A stretch of 64,000 nucleotides of DNA from contig NZ_JBFABE010000026.1 in the NCBI RefSeq assembly GCF_040640155.1, forward strand, positions 34,093 through 98,092, written 5' to 3'. Positions 25,272-33,555 of this stretch are shown here, piece after piece. A program made the position numbers and the translations under genes. The stretch comes from Streptosporangium sp040640155 (GTDB taxonomy: Bacteria; Actinomycetota; Actinomycetes; Streptosporangiales; Streptosporangiaceae). Numbering within the stretch: the stretch's first letter is position 1; the number at the start of each line of letters is the position of its first letter. The notes under the pieces were generated by a model. It saw nothing but the letters and a program-made list of their open reading frames with translations. It was not told the DNA's origin and did not search any database.

Positions 25272-25329
25272 CAGCGGAAACACCAAGTTTTCGCAGCTAG
25301 GACATGATCGACGAGAGCCGTCAATGGTC

Positions 25330-27711
25330 TCATGTGATCCGATGTCCCTCAAGTCGAGCGAGGGCGGCGGGAAGCGGGCCGTCGTGCACGACGCCAAGGC
25401 GCCGGGTGGCGCGGGTCAGCGCCACGTAAAGATCGCTGGCCCCGCGTGGCGACTCCTCCAGGATGAGCTCCGGTTCGACCACGATGACCGCGTCGAACTC
25501 CAGCCCCTTGGCCTCGGTGGCGGTCAGCACCGCCGCCTGCGCGTCCAGGGTGGCGGCCCCGGGCCCGGCGGCCGCGCCCTCGACCGAGGCCAGGACGACC
25601 TCGCCGAGCTCGGCGGCCCGCGACTCGGGGACGATCACGACGAGCCGCCCTCCCTCGACGATCTCGTTCTTGACCAGGTCGCCGAGCCGGGCCGTCGGGG
25701 AGGCGGCCCAGGGGTGCGTCCCGGTCTCCCTGACCGAGGTCGGGGCGGTCAGGTCCGGGCCGACCAGGGTGAGCACGTCGGCGGCCACGGCCATCAGCTC
25801 GGAGGGGGTGCGGTAGTTGACGGTGAGGGTCTCCTCGCGCCAGCGACCGGCCACGTACGGGTCCAGGACGGCTCCCCAGGAGCGCGCCCCGGCCGACGCC
25901 CCGGTCTGGGCCAGGTCGCCGACGATCGTCATCGACCGGGTCGGGCAGCGCCGCATGAGCATCCGCCAGTCCATCGCGGACAGCTCCTGCGCCTCGTCCA
26001 CGATGACGTGGCCGAAGGCCCAGGTGCGGTCGGCCGCGGCACGCTCGGCCGTGGTCAGGAAGACGTCGTCGCCGAGGTGGCGGGAGGCGAACCGCTCGGC
26101 GTCCATGATGTCGGACAGCCCGGTCATCTCCAGCACCTCCTTGGCGTAGGCGAGCTGGTGCTGCCGCTCGTCGAGCGCGGCGGCGCGCTGGGCGGCCTGC
26201 TCCTCCTCGGCCATCCAGGCACCGGCCCGCAGCACCGCCGGGTCGATGTCGCCGAGCAGCTCGGCCGCCTCGTCCAGCAGCGGCACGTCGGACTCGGCCC
26301 ACCAGTTCTCCCCCTGGCGGGGCGGTTCGCGCAGCAGCAGCTCCCGTTCGGCCCGGTCGAAGTCGGCGGCGGCGTACTCCAGGCGCTCGCGGGAGGTGAA
26401 CAGGCCGATCAGCAACTGCTGCGGGGTGGCGTAGGGCCACAGGCGGTTCAGCGCGGCCTTGACGGGCCGCTCGGTGCGCAGCTCCTCGCGGATGTCGGCC
26501 AGCTCGTCGTCGTCGATCATGCCCTTGCCGAGCTGCCGGGCCGCCTGGCGGGCGAGCGCGTTGAGCAGGTGGCGGACGAAGACCGAGCGGGCCTCGTTGT
26601 GCGGCCTCTTGGAGCGGGACGCCCGGTTGCGGGCCGCCTCCAGGACGCTGCCCTCCAGCCGGAGCGTGTAGCGGTCCAGCTTGATCTCCACCGGCTTGCG
26701 CGGCACCCGCTGGCGCTCGCGCACGGCCCGCGCGACGACCTGGGCCATCCGGATGTCGCCCTTGAGCGCGGCGGTCTCGGGACGCTCCCTGCGGCCGGGG
26801 ACGACGCCCGGGTACAGCTCGGAGACGGTCGACAGCAGCACGTCGGTCTCGCCCAGGGAGGGCAGCACCTGCTCGATGTAGCGCAGGAAGGTCAGGTTGG
26901 GCCCGAGGATGAGCACGCCCCTGCGGGCCAGCTTCTCGCGGTGGGTGTAGAGCAGGTAGGCGGCCCGGTGCAGCGCGACCACGGTCTTGCCGGTGCCGGG
27001 GCCGCCCTGCACGACCAGCACGCCGCTCAGGTCGGAGCGGATGATGCGGTCCTGCTCGGACTGGATGGTGGCCACGATGTCGCGCATCCGGCCGGTGCGC
27101 CGGGCGGCCAGCGACGCCAGCAGCGCGGCCTCGCCGTTGAGGGTGGCCGCGGCCTCGTCGGTGAGGGCGTCGATGTCCAGCAGGTCGTCGTCGATCCCGA
27201 TCACCGTGCGCCCCCTGGTCTGCAGGTGACGGCGGCGGGTGACGCCCATCGAGGCGGCGGGGGTGGCGCCGTAGAAGGGCTGCGCCACCGGGGCCCGCCA
27301 GTCGATCAGCAGGCGGCGCTGGTCGTCGTCGGCCAGGCCGATCCGGCCGATGTAGAGGGAGGTGGCGTCGGCGTTGTCGAGTCTGCCGAAGCACAGGCCG
27401 TTCTCGACCGCCCACAGGCGGCCCAGGCGTTCGGCGTACATCCCGGCGAAACTGTCGCGCTCGGAGCGGTTCTGGTGGGTGCCGCCGCTGCCGCCCTGCG
27501 CCAGGACGCCGTCCAGCTGCCGCTGGGTGCGCTCGCGCAGCAGGTCGAGCCGCCGGTAGAGCCCGGAAACGTATTCCTGCTCCCTGGCCAGCTCGATTTG
27601 ACGGGTTGCCGTCGCTCCGTTATCGTTGCTAGTAATGGGACACTCCGGGCCATTCTGCTGGTTGTTATGACAAACAACTACCCTAGCAGGTCCGTCGAGA
27701 AGTTTACCCAC
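25330..27711 (-). CDS. helD: HelD-type RNA polymerase recycling helicase
   Basis: A 793-residue superfamily 1 ATPase of the actinobacterial HelD type, which binds RNA polymerase and removes it from DNA; relatives (HelR) displace rifampicin. The N-terminal coiled coil opens with REQEYVSGLYRRLDLLRERT. Walker A is GGPGTGKT (about 236-243), motif II is VIVDEAQELSAMDWRML, motif III region is VGDLAQTGAS and motif IV region is VNYRTPSELM. The C-terminal motif ATEAKGLEFDAVIVVEP is typical. GTG 27711 is the only in-frame candidate before the conserved region, but its GGAGG is only about two bases away, so the exact start is uncertain. I found no rifamycin-associated promoter element upstream. Confidence 0.9.
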   Translation of the reverse strand: MGKLLDGPARVVVCHNNQQNGPECPITSNDNGATATRQIELAREQEYVSGLYRRLDLLRERTQRQLDGVLAQGGSGGTHQNRSERDSFAGMYAERLGRLWAVENGLCFGRLDNADATSLYIGRIGLADDDQRRLLIDWRAPVAQPFYGATPAASMGVTRRRHLQTRGRTVIGIDDDLLDIDALTDEAAATLNGEAALLASLAARRTGRMRDIVATIQSEQDRIIRSDLSGVLVVQGGPGTGKTVVALHRAAYLLYTHREKLARRGVLILGPNLTFLRYIEQVLPSLGETDVLLSTVSELYPGVVPGRRERPETAALKGDIRMAQVVARAVRERQRVPRKPVEIKLDRYTLRLEGSVLEAARNRASRSKRPHNEARSVFVRHLLNALARQAARQLGKGMIDDDELADIREELRTERPVKAALNRLWPYATPQQLLIGLFTSRERLEYAAADFDRAERELLLREPPRQGENWWAESDVPLLDEAAELLGDIDPAVLRAGAWMAEEEQAAQRAAALDERQHQLAYAKEVLEMTGLSDIMDAERFASRHLGDDVFLTTAERAAADRTWAFGHVIVDEAQELSAMDWRMLMRRCPTRSMTIVGDLAQTGASAGARSWGAVLDPYVAGRWREETLTVNYRTPSELMAVAADVLTLVGPDLTAPTSVRETGTHPWAASPTARLGDLVKNEIVEGGRLVVIVPESRAAELGEVVLASVEGAAAGPGAATLDAQAAVLTATEAKGLEFDAVIVVEPELILEESPRGASDLYVALTRATRRLGVVHDGPLPAALARLEGHRIT

Positions 27712-27789
27712 CCCTCCGCCGTCACAGCTTGATTGCGGCGCCGCCCTCCCGCTTGACGGGGATCCGCGAGGCTCCTTACATTCACTCCA

Positions 27790-27810
27790 AGTTAGGAAAG
27801 TTTCCTAACT
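27790..27810. promoter_or_regulatory. ROK repressor operator (perfect palindrome)
   Basis: AGTTAGGAAA, one central G, then the exact reverse complement. This A/T-rich palindrome stands out from its surroundings and lies 227 bp before the ROK gene. Operators of the form TTAGGAAA...TTTCCTAA are, as I recall, those of CsnR-type ROK repressors that control chitosan genes in Streptomyces. Control of the downstream operon is expected. Confidence 0.75.
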
Positions 27811-27825
27811 CTGACGCGCCCGCGG

Positions 27826-27995
27826 ACGGCCCGGCGATCGACGGACGACCACGACCGCCGCACGGCCCGGCGATCGACGGACGGCCGTGCGGACGACGGC
27901 CGGACCGACCGGACCGACCGGACCGGGCCGGGCCGGCCGGGCCGACTGAACCGGCTGGACCGGCTGGACCGGCTGGACCGGTCGGACCGGTCGGC
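27826..27995. repeat. Minisatellite-like direct repeats before the ROK gene
   Basis: A 22-bp unit starting ACGGCCCGGCGATCGACGG occurs at 27826-27847 and 27862-27883. It is followed by repeated GGACCGACC and CTGGACCGG 9-bp units to about 27995. They separate the operator from the start codon. Confidence 0.7.
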
Positions 27996-28036
27996 GGGCA
28001 CCGGACGCGTCGCGGCCACCGGAACGCGGAGGACCA

Positions 28037-29332
28037 GTGAACCTGCCGACGCCCGGCACCCCCAGCCTGCTGCGCGCCATCAACGACCGGGCCGCCCTGC
28101 AGGCGCTGCTGGAACGCGGCCCGCTGACCCGTCCGGAGATCGGCGCCCTCACCGGCCTGTCCAAGCCCACCGCCTCCCAGCTCCTGATCCGCCTGCAGGG
28201 GGCCGGTCTGGTCGTGCTCGACGGCATCCGCGAGGGACTGCCGGGCCGTACCGCCGAGGTCTACCGGCTCAACCCCGACGCGGCCCACGTCGCCGCGCTG
28301 GACGTCAAGCGGGCGGGCATCGACGTGAGGATCGCCGACATCACCGGCGCCGTCGTCGGCGAGCACCACCTGCCCACCCCCGGCCGCGGGGGCGGCGACG
28401 CCGTCGAGCGCGTCCGCGCCGCGCTGGAGGGCGCGGGCGCCGCCACGACGGACCGGACGGCGACAGCCGTGGCGGCGACGACGACCGCACCGGCGGGAGC
28501 GGCGAGGGCGGGAGCGGGGGCGGGGACGGCGGCGGGGGCGGTCGCGATCAGGCGCGCGGTCATCGGCGTGGAGGGGGCGATCGACCCCGGCACCGGCAGG
28601 CTGGCCTACGCCACCAGCAAGGACATGCCCGGCTGGCAGATCCCCGACCTGGTCCGCACGCTGAGCGACGGCCTCGGCATGCCCGTCGCCGTCGAGAACA
28701 ACGTCAACCTCGTCGCCCAGGCCGAGCAGGCGCACGGCGCGGGCCGGGGCCACCGGGACTTCGTGCTGCTCTGGGCCGACGAGGGCCTCGGCTCGGCCCT
28801 GGTGCTCGACGGCCGGCTGCACCGGGGCGCCACCGGCGGCGCCGGCGAGGTGGGCTACATGCCCACCCCCGGCGCGCCGACCGCCAGGGAGACCGGCCGC
28901 TACGCCAACCACGGCTACCAGGCCCTCACCGGCGGCCCCGCCGTCCTGAAGATCCTCAGGTCGTACGGGGTGCGCGGAGGCGACCCGGCGCAGGCCGTGC
29001 TGAACGCCGTGCGGGCGTCCGCGGGCGGACGCGGCGCCCGCTCCGACGACGCGCGCGCCGGACTGCGCGACATCGCCTCCCGGCTGGCCCTGGGGCTGGC
29101 GGCGATCACCTCCGTCGTCGACCCCGAGGTCATCGTGCTGACCGGCGGGACCCTGCTGGCCGGCGGCGAGACCCTGCGCGAGCTCGTCGAGCACGAACTG
29201 CACGCCCTGACCATTCCCCGGCCGCCCCTGCTGCTCTCGACCGTGGAGGGCAACCCCGTCCTCGCCGGCGCCCTCGACCTCGCCCTGGCGGGCGCCCGCG
29301 AGGAGGTCTTCGGCTCCACCCTCCCGCCCTGA
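28037..29332 (+). CDS. ROK family transcriptional repressor (CsnR-like)
   Basis: A 431-residue ROK regulator. A winged HTH covers ~12-75 (RAALQALLERGPLTRPEIGA then GLSKPTASQLLIRLQGAGLV), then a ROK sugar-kinase-like domain with AIDPGTGRLAYATSKDMPGW, PVAVENNVNLVAQAEQAHG and VVDPEVIVLTGGTLLAGG. An Ala/Thr/Gly-rich insertion (~residues 135-175) is not typical of the family. GTG 28037 follows GGAGGACCA. The downstream GH4 glycosidase and sugar kinase, and the upstream palindrome, match the csnR-led chitosan-oligosaccharide operon of Streptomyces; the inducer is therefore probably a glucosamine oligomer or its phosphate, which is inference. Confidence 0.85.
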   Translation: MNLPTPGTPSLLRAINDRAALQALLERGPLTRPEIGALTGLSKPTASQLLIRLQGAGLVVLDGIREGLPGRTAEVYRLNPDAAHVAALDVKRAGIDVRIADITGAVVGEHHLPTPGRGGGDAVERVRAALEGAGAATTDRTATAVAATTTAPAGAARAGAGAGTAAGAVAIRRAVIGVEGAIDPGTGRLAYATSKDMPGWQIPDLVRTLSDGLGMPVAVENNVNLVAQAEQAHGAGRGHRDFVLLWADEGLGSALVLDGRLHRGATGGAGEVGYMPTPGAPTARETGRYANHGYQALTGGPAVLKILRSYGVRGGDPAQAVLNAVRASAGGRGARSDDARAGLRDIASRLALGLAAITSVVDPEVIVLTGGTLLAGGETLRELVEHELHALTIPRPPLLLSTVEGNPVLAGALDLALAGAREEVFGSTLPP

Positions 29333-29470
29333 CCCCGCGGCCCCCTCCTCCCCGGGCCGGGGCGGCGGGTCCGTCCCGGCGCCTGTGCCGCCGGGACGAC
29401 GACCACGGCCCGCCCCGTCCCCCTGCCGACGAGGCCGATCGGACGCCCCCCTCGGGCCGGCGTCCCCCGG

Positions 29471-29489
29471 CACCGCACGACGTGCGGTG
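29471..29489. promoter_or_regulatory. Perfect short palindrome between ROK and GH4 genes
   Basis: CACCGCACG, a central A, then CGTGCGGTG: a perfect 9-bp-arm inverted repeat in the 265-bp gap between the ROK gene and the GH4 gene. It may be a terminator of the repressor gene or a second operator. No U-run follows. Confidence 0.4.
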
Positions 29490-29597
29490 GAGCCTCGCCA
29501 TGGCGGCGATCCCGCCCGTCATGGCCCCGGTTGACCGTCGTGTTCCTCCTCGCCCCGGAGGGTCTCCCCCGGGGCGTCACGCTTAAGGAGTAAAAGG

Positions 29598-30857
29598 GTG
29601 AAACTCGCCGTTGTCGGGGGCGGCTCGACGTACACGCCGGAGCTGATCGACGGGTTCGCACGGCTGCGCGACGAGCTGCCGCTGACCGAGATCGCGCTGG
29701 TCGATCCGGACGTCCGCCGGCTGGACCTCGTGGCCGGGATGGCCCGCAGGATGCTGGCGCGGGCCGGGCATCCGGCCCCGGTCGTCGCGACCACCTCGGT
29801 CGAGGAGGGCGTCGCCGGTGCCGGGGCCGTCCTGCTGCAGCTTCGCGTCGGCGGCCAGGCCGCGCGCGACGTGGACGAGACGCTGCCGCTGGAGTGCGGC
29901 TGCGTCGGGCAGGAGACGACCGGCGCGGGCGGGCTGGCCAAGGCGCTGCGCACGGTACCGGTGGTGCTGGACATCGCCGAGAAGGTCAGACGGCACGCGC
30001 CCGGCGCCTGGATCGTCGACTTCACCAACCCGGTCGGCATCGTCACCAGGGCGCTGCTGGAGGCCGGGCACCGGGCCATCGGCCTGTGCAACGTGGCCAT
30101 CGGCTTCCAGCGCCGCTTCGCCGCGAACCTGGGCGTCGCCCCCGGGCGGATCTCCCTGGACCACGTCGGCCTGAACCACCTCACCTGGGAGCGGGCCGTC
30201 CGCCTGGACGGGCGGGACGTGCTGCCGGAGCTGCTGGAGACCCACGGCGACAGGATCGCCGAGGACGTCGGCATGCCCGCCGAACTGCTCCGCAGGCTGG
30301 GTGTGGTCCCCTCCTACTACCTGCGCTACTTCTACGAGCACGACCGGGTGGTGGCCGAGCAGCGCGTCAAGCCCTCGCGCGCCGCCGAGGTCGCGGCGAT
30401 GGAGACCGAGCTGCTCCGGCTGTACGCCGACCCCGCGGTGGACACCAAGCCCGAGCTGCTGGGCAGGCGCGGCGGCGCCTTCTACTCGGAGGCGGCGGTG
30501 GCGCTGATCGCCTCACTGGTGGGCGACCGCGGCGACACCCAGGTCGTCAACCTGCGCAACGACGGCACGCTGCCGTTCCTGCCCGACGAGGCGGTCGTCG
30601 AGGTCCCGGCCACGGTCACCGCGGCGGGCGCGACGGCGCTGCCGGTGGAGCCGGTGGAGCCGCTCTTCGCCGGGCTGATCGCGCACGTCACCGCGTACGA
30701 GACGCTGGCGCTGGAGGCGGCGCTGCACGGCGGTGAGCGGCGCGTCGCCGACGCGCTGCTGGCGCACCCGCTGGTCGGGCAGGCCTCGCTCTCCGGCGAC
30801 CTGGCCCGGCGCCTGGTCGAGGCCAACCGCGCCCACCTGTCCTGGGCGACCGCGTGA
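29598..30857 (+). CDS. GH4 family 6-phospho-beta-glucosidase (CsnH-like)
   Basis: A 419-residue family 4 glycosidase. These enzymes use NAD+ and Mn2+ in an oxidation-elimination mechanism on (usually 6-phosphorylated) glycosides. The NAD site is AVVGGGSTYTPELIDGFARL; metal ligands are Cys in GLCNVAIGFQRRF and His in VGLNHLTWERAV; FTNPVGIVTRALLEAGH is conserved. GTG 29598 follows AAGGAG. The stop overlaps the kinase start by 4 bp. In the csn operon of Streptomyces the GH4 enzyme precedes a sugar kinase, as here, so a glucosamine oligomer, perhaps phosphorylated by the next gene product, is the likely substrate. Confidence 0.9.
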   Translation: MKLAVVGGGSTYTPELIDGFARLRDELPLTEIALVDPDVRRLDLVAGMARRMLARAGHPAPVVATTSVEEGVAGAGAVLLQLRVGGQAARDVDETLPLECGCVGQETTGAGGLAKALRTVPVVLDIAEKVRRHAPGAWIVDFTNPVGIVTRALLEAGHRAIGLCNVAIGFQRRFAANLGVAPGRISLDHVGLNHLTWERAVRLDGRDVLPELLETHGDRIAEDVGMPAELLRRLGVVPSYYLRYFYEHDRVVAEQRVKPSRAAEVAAMETELLRLYADPAVDTKPELLGRRGGAFYSEAAVALIASLVGDRGDTQVVNLRNDGTLPFLPDEAVVEVPATVTAAGATALPVEPVEPLFAGLIAHVTAYETLALEAALHGGERRVADALLAHPLVGQASLSGDLARRLVEANRAHLSWATA

Positions 30858-31825
30858 GGACGACACTGGCGGTCGACGGGGGCAACAGCAAGACCGACGT
30901 CGCTCTGGTCGGCGAGGACGGCTCGGTGCTGGCCACCGGGCGCGGCGCCGCGTTCCGGCCGCAGACCGTCGGGGTGGCGCGCGCGATCGACGTGCTCGGC
31001 GAGGCCGTGCGCTCGGCGCTCGGCCCGGGGGCGGTCCCGCCCTACGCCGACCACGTCGCCGCCTACGTGGCCGGCGCGGACCTGCCGGTCGAGGAGGAGG
31101 CGCTGCGCGCGGAGATCCTCTCGCGCGGGTACGGGCGGCAGGTGACGGTCGGCAACGACACCTTCGCGCTGCTGCGCGCCGGGGCCTCCGGGCCGGCGGG
31201 CGTGGCCGTGGTGTGCGGGGCGGGCGTCAACGCGGTGGCGGTCTCCCCCTCGGGGCGGGTGGCTCGGTACCCGGCGCTGGGACGGATCACCGGCGACTGG
31301 GGCGGCGGGATCGGGCTCGGCGAGGAGACGCTCTGGCACGCCGTGCGCGCCGAGGACGGCCGGGGCCCGGCCACCGCGCTGGCCGCCGCCGTCCGCGAGC
31401 ACTTCGGCACCCGCACGGTCGAGGAGGTGTCGCTGGCCGTCCACTTCGGCGAGCTGGCGTACACCAGGCTGAACGAACTGGCGCCGGTGCTGATGGGGGT
31501 CGCCGCCACGGGCGACGCGGTGGCCCGCTCCCTGGTGTCACGGATGGCCGAGGAGGTCGTGGTGCTCGCGGTGGTCGCGCTGCGCCGCCTGGACCTGCTC
31601 GGCGTCCCGATGGAGGTGGTCCTGGGCGGCGGCGTGCTCACCGCCCGCGACCCGCTCATGACCGAGCTGCTGGAGCGGGGCTTCGCCGAGCACGCCCCGC
31701 ACGCCGAGCTGATCGTCGCCGACGCCCCGCCCGTCATGGGCGCCGCGCTGCTGGGCCTGGACGCCCTGGGCGCCGGCGAGGGGGCCAGGGCCCGGCTGCG
31801 GGCCCGCTTCCACGTCCCGGCCTGA
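30854..31825 (+). CDS. BadF/BadG-type sugar kinase (N-acetylglucosamine/glucosamine kinase-like)
   Basis: A 323-residue ASKHA-fold ATPase. The phosphate-binding loop LAVDGGNSKTDVALVGEDG opens the protein; PAGVAVVCGAGVNAVAV and ITGDWGGGIGLGEETLWHAV are the second phosphate and hinge motifs, and VVLGGGVLTARDPL is the adenosine motif. This set is typical of N-acetylglucosamine kinases of the BadF/BadG/BcrA/BcrD group. The GTG start lies within the GH4 stop (4-bp overlap), so the two are co-translated. It most resembles CsnK by position. Substrate (glucosamine, GlcNAc or a disaccharide) is inference. Confidence 0.88.
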   Translation: MRTTLAVDGGNSKTDVALVGEDGSVLATGRGAAFRPQTVGVARAIDVLGEAVRSALGPGAVPPYADHVAAYVAGADLPVEEEALRAEILSRGYGRQVTVGNDTFALLRAGASGPAGVAVVCGAGVNAVAVSPSGRVARYPALGRITGDWGGGIGLGEETLWHAVRAEDGRGPATALAAAVREHFGTRTVEEVSLAVHFGELAYTRLNELAPVLMGVAATGDAVARSLVSRMAEEVVVLAVVALRRLDLLGVPMEVVLGGGVLTARDPLMTELLERGFAEHAPHAELIVADAPPVMGAALLGLDALGAGEGARARLRARFHVPA

Positions 31826-32066
31826 GCACCGGCGCGATCGCGGAGCGGTCGGCACGATCGGCGGGACCGCCGCGTGCGGACGACCGCGTGCGGACGGGCT
31901 CGGGACGGACTCGGACGGGCGGCGCCGGATCATCCCCTGAGCGGGTTCCCGGGGCCGGTGGGCGGGGCCGCCGGGAAGCGCGGGGACTCCTCCACGGGCC
32001 TCGGAGCCGGGACCGGGAGATGTCTCCTCTTCAGCAGGAGGGCACCGCCTGGGTAGTGTCCCTGGC

Positions 32067-33053
32067 ATGCGACTCGGGGTGAACGTACCCAACTTCGGAC
32101 CGGGCACCGACCCGGACGTGCTGCGGCGCTGGGCGCGGACCGTGGAGGCTCTCGGCTACGACCTGCTGATGATCTCCGACCACGTGGTGGTGACGCCCGA
32201 CGTCGCCGAGCAGTACCCGGCCCCGTTCTACGAGCCGTTCACCACGCTCTCCTGGCTGGCCGGCGCCACCGAACGGATCGTGCTCGGCACCTCGGTGCTC
32301 ATCGTGCCGTACCGCCACCCCCTCCTGACGGCCCGGATGGCGGCGAACCTCAGCGCTCTCAGCGGCGGACGCCTGGTCCTCGGCGTGGGCGTCGGCTGGG
32401 CGCGCCGGGAGTTCGCCGCCCTCGGGGTGCCGTTCGAACGGCGCGGGCGGCTGACCGACGACCACCTGCTGGCGATGCGCGCCGCCTGGGCGGACCAGGA
32501 CGACTACCGCGCCGGGACGATACCGATCTGGGTCGGCGGGAACGGCGACGCCGGCCTGCGCCGGGCGGTACGCCTCGGTGAGGCGTGGCACCCCCTGCGC
32601 ACCACCCTGCCGTGGTTGCGGAGCGCGGTGGGCCGGCTGAGGGCCGCCGCGGACGAGCTGGGACGGCCGGTGCCCGCCCTGGCGCCCCGCGTCGTGCTGC
32701 GCCTGACCGGCTCACCGGTCACTTGCCCCGAGCGGCGCGCCGGCGAGGGCACCGTCGAGCAGGTGCTCGACGACCTCGAGGAGCTGCGCCTGCTCGGCGC
32801 CGAGACCGTGGTGCTCGACCCGTTCGACGGTGACCCCGCCGAGACGCTCCGCCCGCGGGCGGCCTGGCGCGCGCTCGCGACCGTGGCCGACCTGTGGCCC
32901 CGGCCCCCCGCCACCCCACCGACGTCACCGACGTCACCGACGTCACCGACGTCACCGACGTCACCGACGTCACCGCCGTCACCGACGTCATCCCTGCCAC
33001 CCGCGCCATCCCATCACCACGTCACCCATGAACGGAGCGATCGTGACGCCTGA
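32067..33053 (+). CDS. LLM class F420-dependent oxidoreductase
   Basis: A 328-residue luciferase-like monooxygenase-fold enzyme, expected to use coenzyme F420. Motifs: GVNVPNFGPGTDPDVLRRWA, YDLLMISDHVVVTPDVAEQY, IVLGTSVLIVPYRHPLLTAR, GGRLVLGVGVGWARREFAAL and IPIWVGGNGDAGLRRAV. The catalytic part ends near residue 283; after it come ~45 residues of Thr-Ser-Pro repeats from a 9-bp tandem repeat that run into the next gene. ATG 32067 follows TAGTGT by 7 bases with no ribosome-binding site: leaderless. The end overlaps the deaminase gene by about 11 bp. Confidence 0.9.
   Translation: MRLGVNVPNFGPGTDPDVLRRWARTVEALGYDLLMISDHVVVTPDVAEQYPAPFYEPFTTLSWLAGATERIVLGTSVLIVPYRHPLLTARMAANLSALSGGRLVLGVGVGWARREFAALGVPFERRGRLTDDHLLAMRAAWADQDDYRAGTIPIWVGGNGDAGLRRAVRLGEAWHPLRTTLPWLRSAVGRLRAAADELGRPVPALAPRVVLRLTGSPVTCPERRAGEGTVEQVLDDLEELRLLGAETVVLDPFDGDPAETLRPRAAWRALATVADLWPRPPATPPTSPTSPTSPTSPTSPTSPPSPTSSLPPAPSHHHVTHERSDRDA
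32918..32989. repeat. Eight tandem copies of a 9-bp unit
   Basis: ACCGACGTC is repeated eight times (the seventh copy has ACCGCCGTC). It codes for Pro-Thr-Ser repeats in the LLM oxidoreductase tail and keeps frame at any copy number. Confidence 0.9.
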
Positions 33054-33468
33054 GGACGAGACCTTCCTGCGCCGGGCCATCGCCCTGGCCGCGCACGCCC
33101 GCGCGACCGGGGACGCCCCCTTCGGATCCCTGCTGGTGGGACCGGACGGCACCGTGCTGGCCGAGGACCACAACACGGTCACCAGCGACCGCGACATCTC
33201 CGCCCATCCCGAGCTGAAACTGGCCCGGTGGGCCGCCCGCGAGCTGGACCCGGCCACCGCCGCGGCCACCACCCTCTACACGAGCTGCCGGCCCTGCCCC
33301 ATGTGCGAGGGCGCCATCGAACGGTCCGGGCTCGGACGCGTGGTGTACGCGCTCTCCGACGAGCAGCTCGCCGCGCTCAAGCCGGGCGGCGGCTGGCCAC
33401 GGGTGCCCCAGGAGGGGCCGGCGCTGTTCGAGGAGGCACGCGTCCCGGTCGAGGGCTTCTACCGCTGA
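33043..33468 (+). CDS. Nucleoside deaminase (CMP/dCMP-type zinc fold)
   Basis: A 141-residue zinc deaminase of the cytidine/guanine deaminase superfamily. Zinc and proton-shuttle residues are in SAHPELKLARWAARE (His and Glu in HPE) and SCRPCPMCEGAIERSG (two Cys). Catalytic loop GDAPFGSLLVGPDG is typical. Likely substrates are guanine, cytosine or a related base. I prefer GTG 33043, seven bases after GGAG, over the ATG at 33028. It overlaps the LLM gene end, so the two are probably co-transcribed. Confidence 0.9.
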   Translation: MTPEDETFLRRAIALAAHARATGDAPFGSLLVGPDGTVLAEDHNTVTSDRDISAHPELKLARWAARELDPATAAATTLYTSCRPCPMCEGAIERSGLGRVVYALSDEQLAALKPGGGWPRVPQEGPALFEEARVPVEGFYR

Positions 33469-33555
33469 CCGCCCCACCCGCCCGGCGACGCGACGATCGG
33501 CCTCTCCGGTGCCGGATGCCTTCGGCGCGACCCCGGCCGGGCGGGACGGCGGGGA

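Larger units (their letters stand above)
24733..25329. other. Intergenic region between helD and lnt
   Basis: About 600 bp between two minus-strand genes. It holds ACACGGCAACGG-type short repeats (24870-24920), an 18-bp perfect hairpin at 24921-24960, a small hairpin CGTGAC-ccc-GTCACG near 25155-25169, and one short reading frame with a good ribosome-binding site at 25185. A longer frame at 24934-25146 has weak codon support. The stretch 25020-25320 has lower G+C than its surroundings and could hold a small RNA; nothing more can be supported. Confidence 0.5.
27712..28036. promoter_or_regulatory. Divergent regulatory region between helD and ROK repressor
   Basis: A 325-bp region. From left to right: the helD start side, a perfect 10-bp-arm palindrome at 27790-27810, two copies of a 22-bp repeat, then ~100 bp of 9-bp GGACCGACC/CTGGACCGG-like repeats up to the ROK gene. 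No gene is seen in it; the long antisense frame through it is a product of base composition. Confidence 0.6.

Noticed and set aside
25324..27732. 800-codon open frame antisense to the helicase gene
   Set aside because: Low-complexity Gly/Val/Leu/Gln composition and a perfect shadow of a well-supported gene.
29130..29661. Minus-strand frames after the ROK gene
   Set aside because: Antisense to ROK and GH4 coding sequence, with Arg/Ser/Gly-rich translation and no recognisable domain.
33190..33230. HPE instead of HAE in the deaminase zinc motif
   Set aside because: HPE occurs in this branch of the superfamily and keeps both functional residues.
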